Assembly: GCA_016219175.1 (NCBI GenBank)
Contig: JACRCD010000011.1
Coordinates: 1-33,493, forward strand
Source: Deltaproteobacteria bacterium
GTDB taxonomy: Bacteria > Desulfobacterota > Desulfobulbia > Desulfobulbales > SURF-16
Direction: 5' to 3'
DNA: 33,493 nucleotides
In this document: one piece after another, positions 33,305-33,493 of the stretch
Layout of the letters: every line of letters starts with the position of its first letter
Numbering within the stretch: the stretch's first letter is position 1
Notes under the pieces: model-generated
The model's database searches: none
What the model saw: the letters and a program-made list of their open reading frames with translations, nothing else
Told to the model about the DNA's origin: nothing
Position numbers and translations under genes: made by a program

Positions 33305-33327
33305 AGCCCAATTACGGGCTGGTTTAT
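33305..33327 (+). terminator. Weak putative terminator after the OmpA-family gene
   Basis: AGCCC (33305-33309) pairs with GGGCT (33316-33320), followed by GGTTTATCTTT. The stem is short and the T-tract interrupted, so this is only a candidate. Confidence 0.3.
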
Positions 33328-33338
33328 CTTTAATGAAC

Positions 33339-33493
33339 TCGTAAAAAGTCGGCGACAAAGCCCGGATGGCTAAGTAACAAAATTCGATATACAAGGCGTA
33401 GTGTATTTTTGAGAGTGAGGCTATACATGTGGTATGCCGAACGAACAAAAATGCGCTACAACGCAGTAGATCGGATTTTTTACGACGCCATCA
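33339..33493. mobile_element. MITE-like inverted-repeat element, cut by the window edge
   Basis: About 155 bases bounded by TCGTAAAAAGTCGG (33339-33352) and, inverted, CGGATTTTTTACGA (33472-33485), matching at 12 of 14 positions. Inside, GGCGTAGTGTATTTTTG (about 33395-33411) is a partial mirror of CAAAAATGCGCTACAACGC (about 33445-33464), so the whole can fold as an imperfect hairpin. There is no coding capacity. A word matching its right end recurs at 32276-32293. I recall similar GTAAAAAGTC elements as abundant in Desulfobacterota; this rests on memory. Confidence 0.65.

Overview
The window looks like chromosome of a Gram-negative, motile, probably anaerobic member of the Desulfobacterota (Desulfobulbales-like). 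This is inferred from the mixture of genes: large chemoreceptors with a dCache_3-like sensor and a Cys-rich insert, an RND efflux pair, an O-antigen-ligase-like protein, an OmpA-type lipid-bilayer/peptidoglycan protein, a HPF/cold-shock fusion, and TCGTAAAAAGTC-type short inverted-repeat elements. I could not test this by search. No rRNA, tRNA, CRISPR array, phage module or transposase was seen.

Layout. 1-111 holds an AT-rich inverted-repeat array. 191-2220 (minus) is a leucine biosynthesis unit: a strong promoter, a 61-codon Leu-rich leader peptide, an intrinsic terminator and then leuA; the pieces fit a ribosome-mediated attenuator. 2483-9255 (minus) holds two envelope genes: a polytopic O-antigen ligase/polymerase-like protein with a TPR tail, and a 1502-aa exported mosaic (beta-helix, thrombospondin type 3 repeats, two jelly-roll-like domains, dockerin) with a 126-bp internal tandem repeat. 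9678-11735 (plus) is a stress/maintenance cluster: pcm, a ribosome-hibernation-type protein fused to a cold-shock-like domain, a translationally coupled small protein, and a two-CBS protein. 11768-13755 (minus) is purF preceded by an uncharacterised 144-aa gene. 13922-14152 (minus) is a small helical protein with its own promoter and terminator. 14243-18471 (minus) is an RND pump operon (adaptor then permease).

18851-23616 holds two convergent chemoreceptors: one with tandem zinc-binding CZB domains as its apparent periplasmic sensor, the other with a large Cache-type sensor plus a cysteine-rich cytoplasmic insert. 23706-25304 (minus) is a protein of unknown function that resembles the GalT/HIT superfamily. 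25490-32258 (plus) is recC, overlapped by a DUF748 (AsmA-like) gene instead of recB/recD. 32437-33291 is an OmpA-family protein with a clear promoter, followed at the window edge by a MITE-like inverted-repeat element.

Most likely noteworthy items: the leu attenuator, the double-CZB receptor, the Cys-rich receptor insert, the GalT-like orphan and the orphan recC. I did not find a convincing entirely new multi-gene system; the leu leader is the best-supported regulatory discovery.
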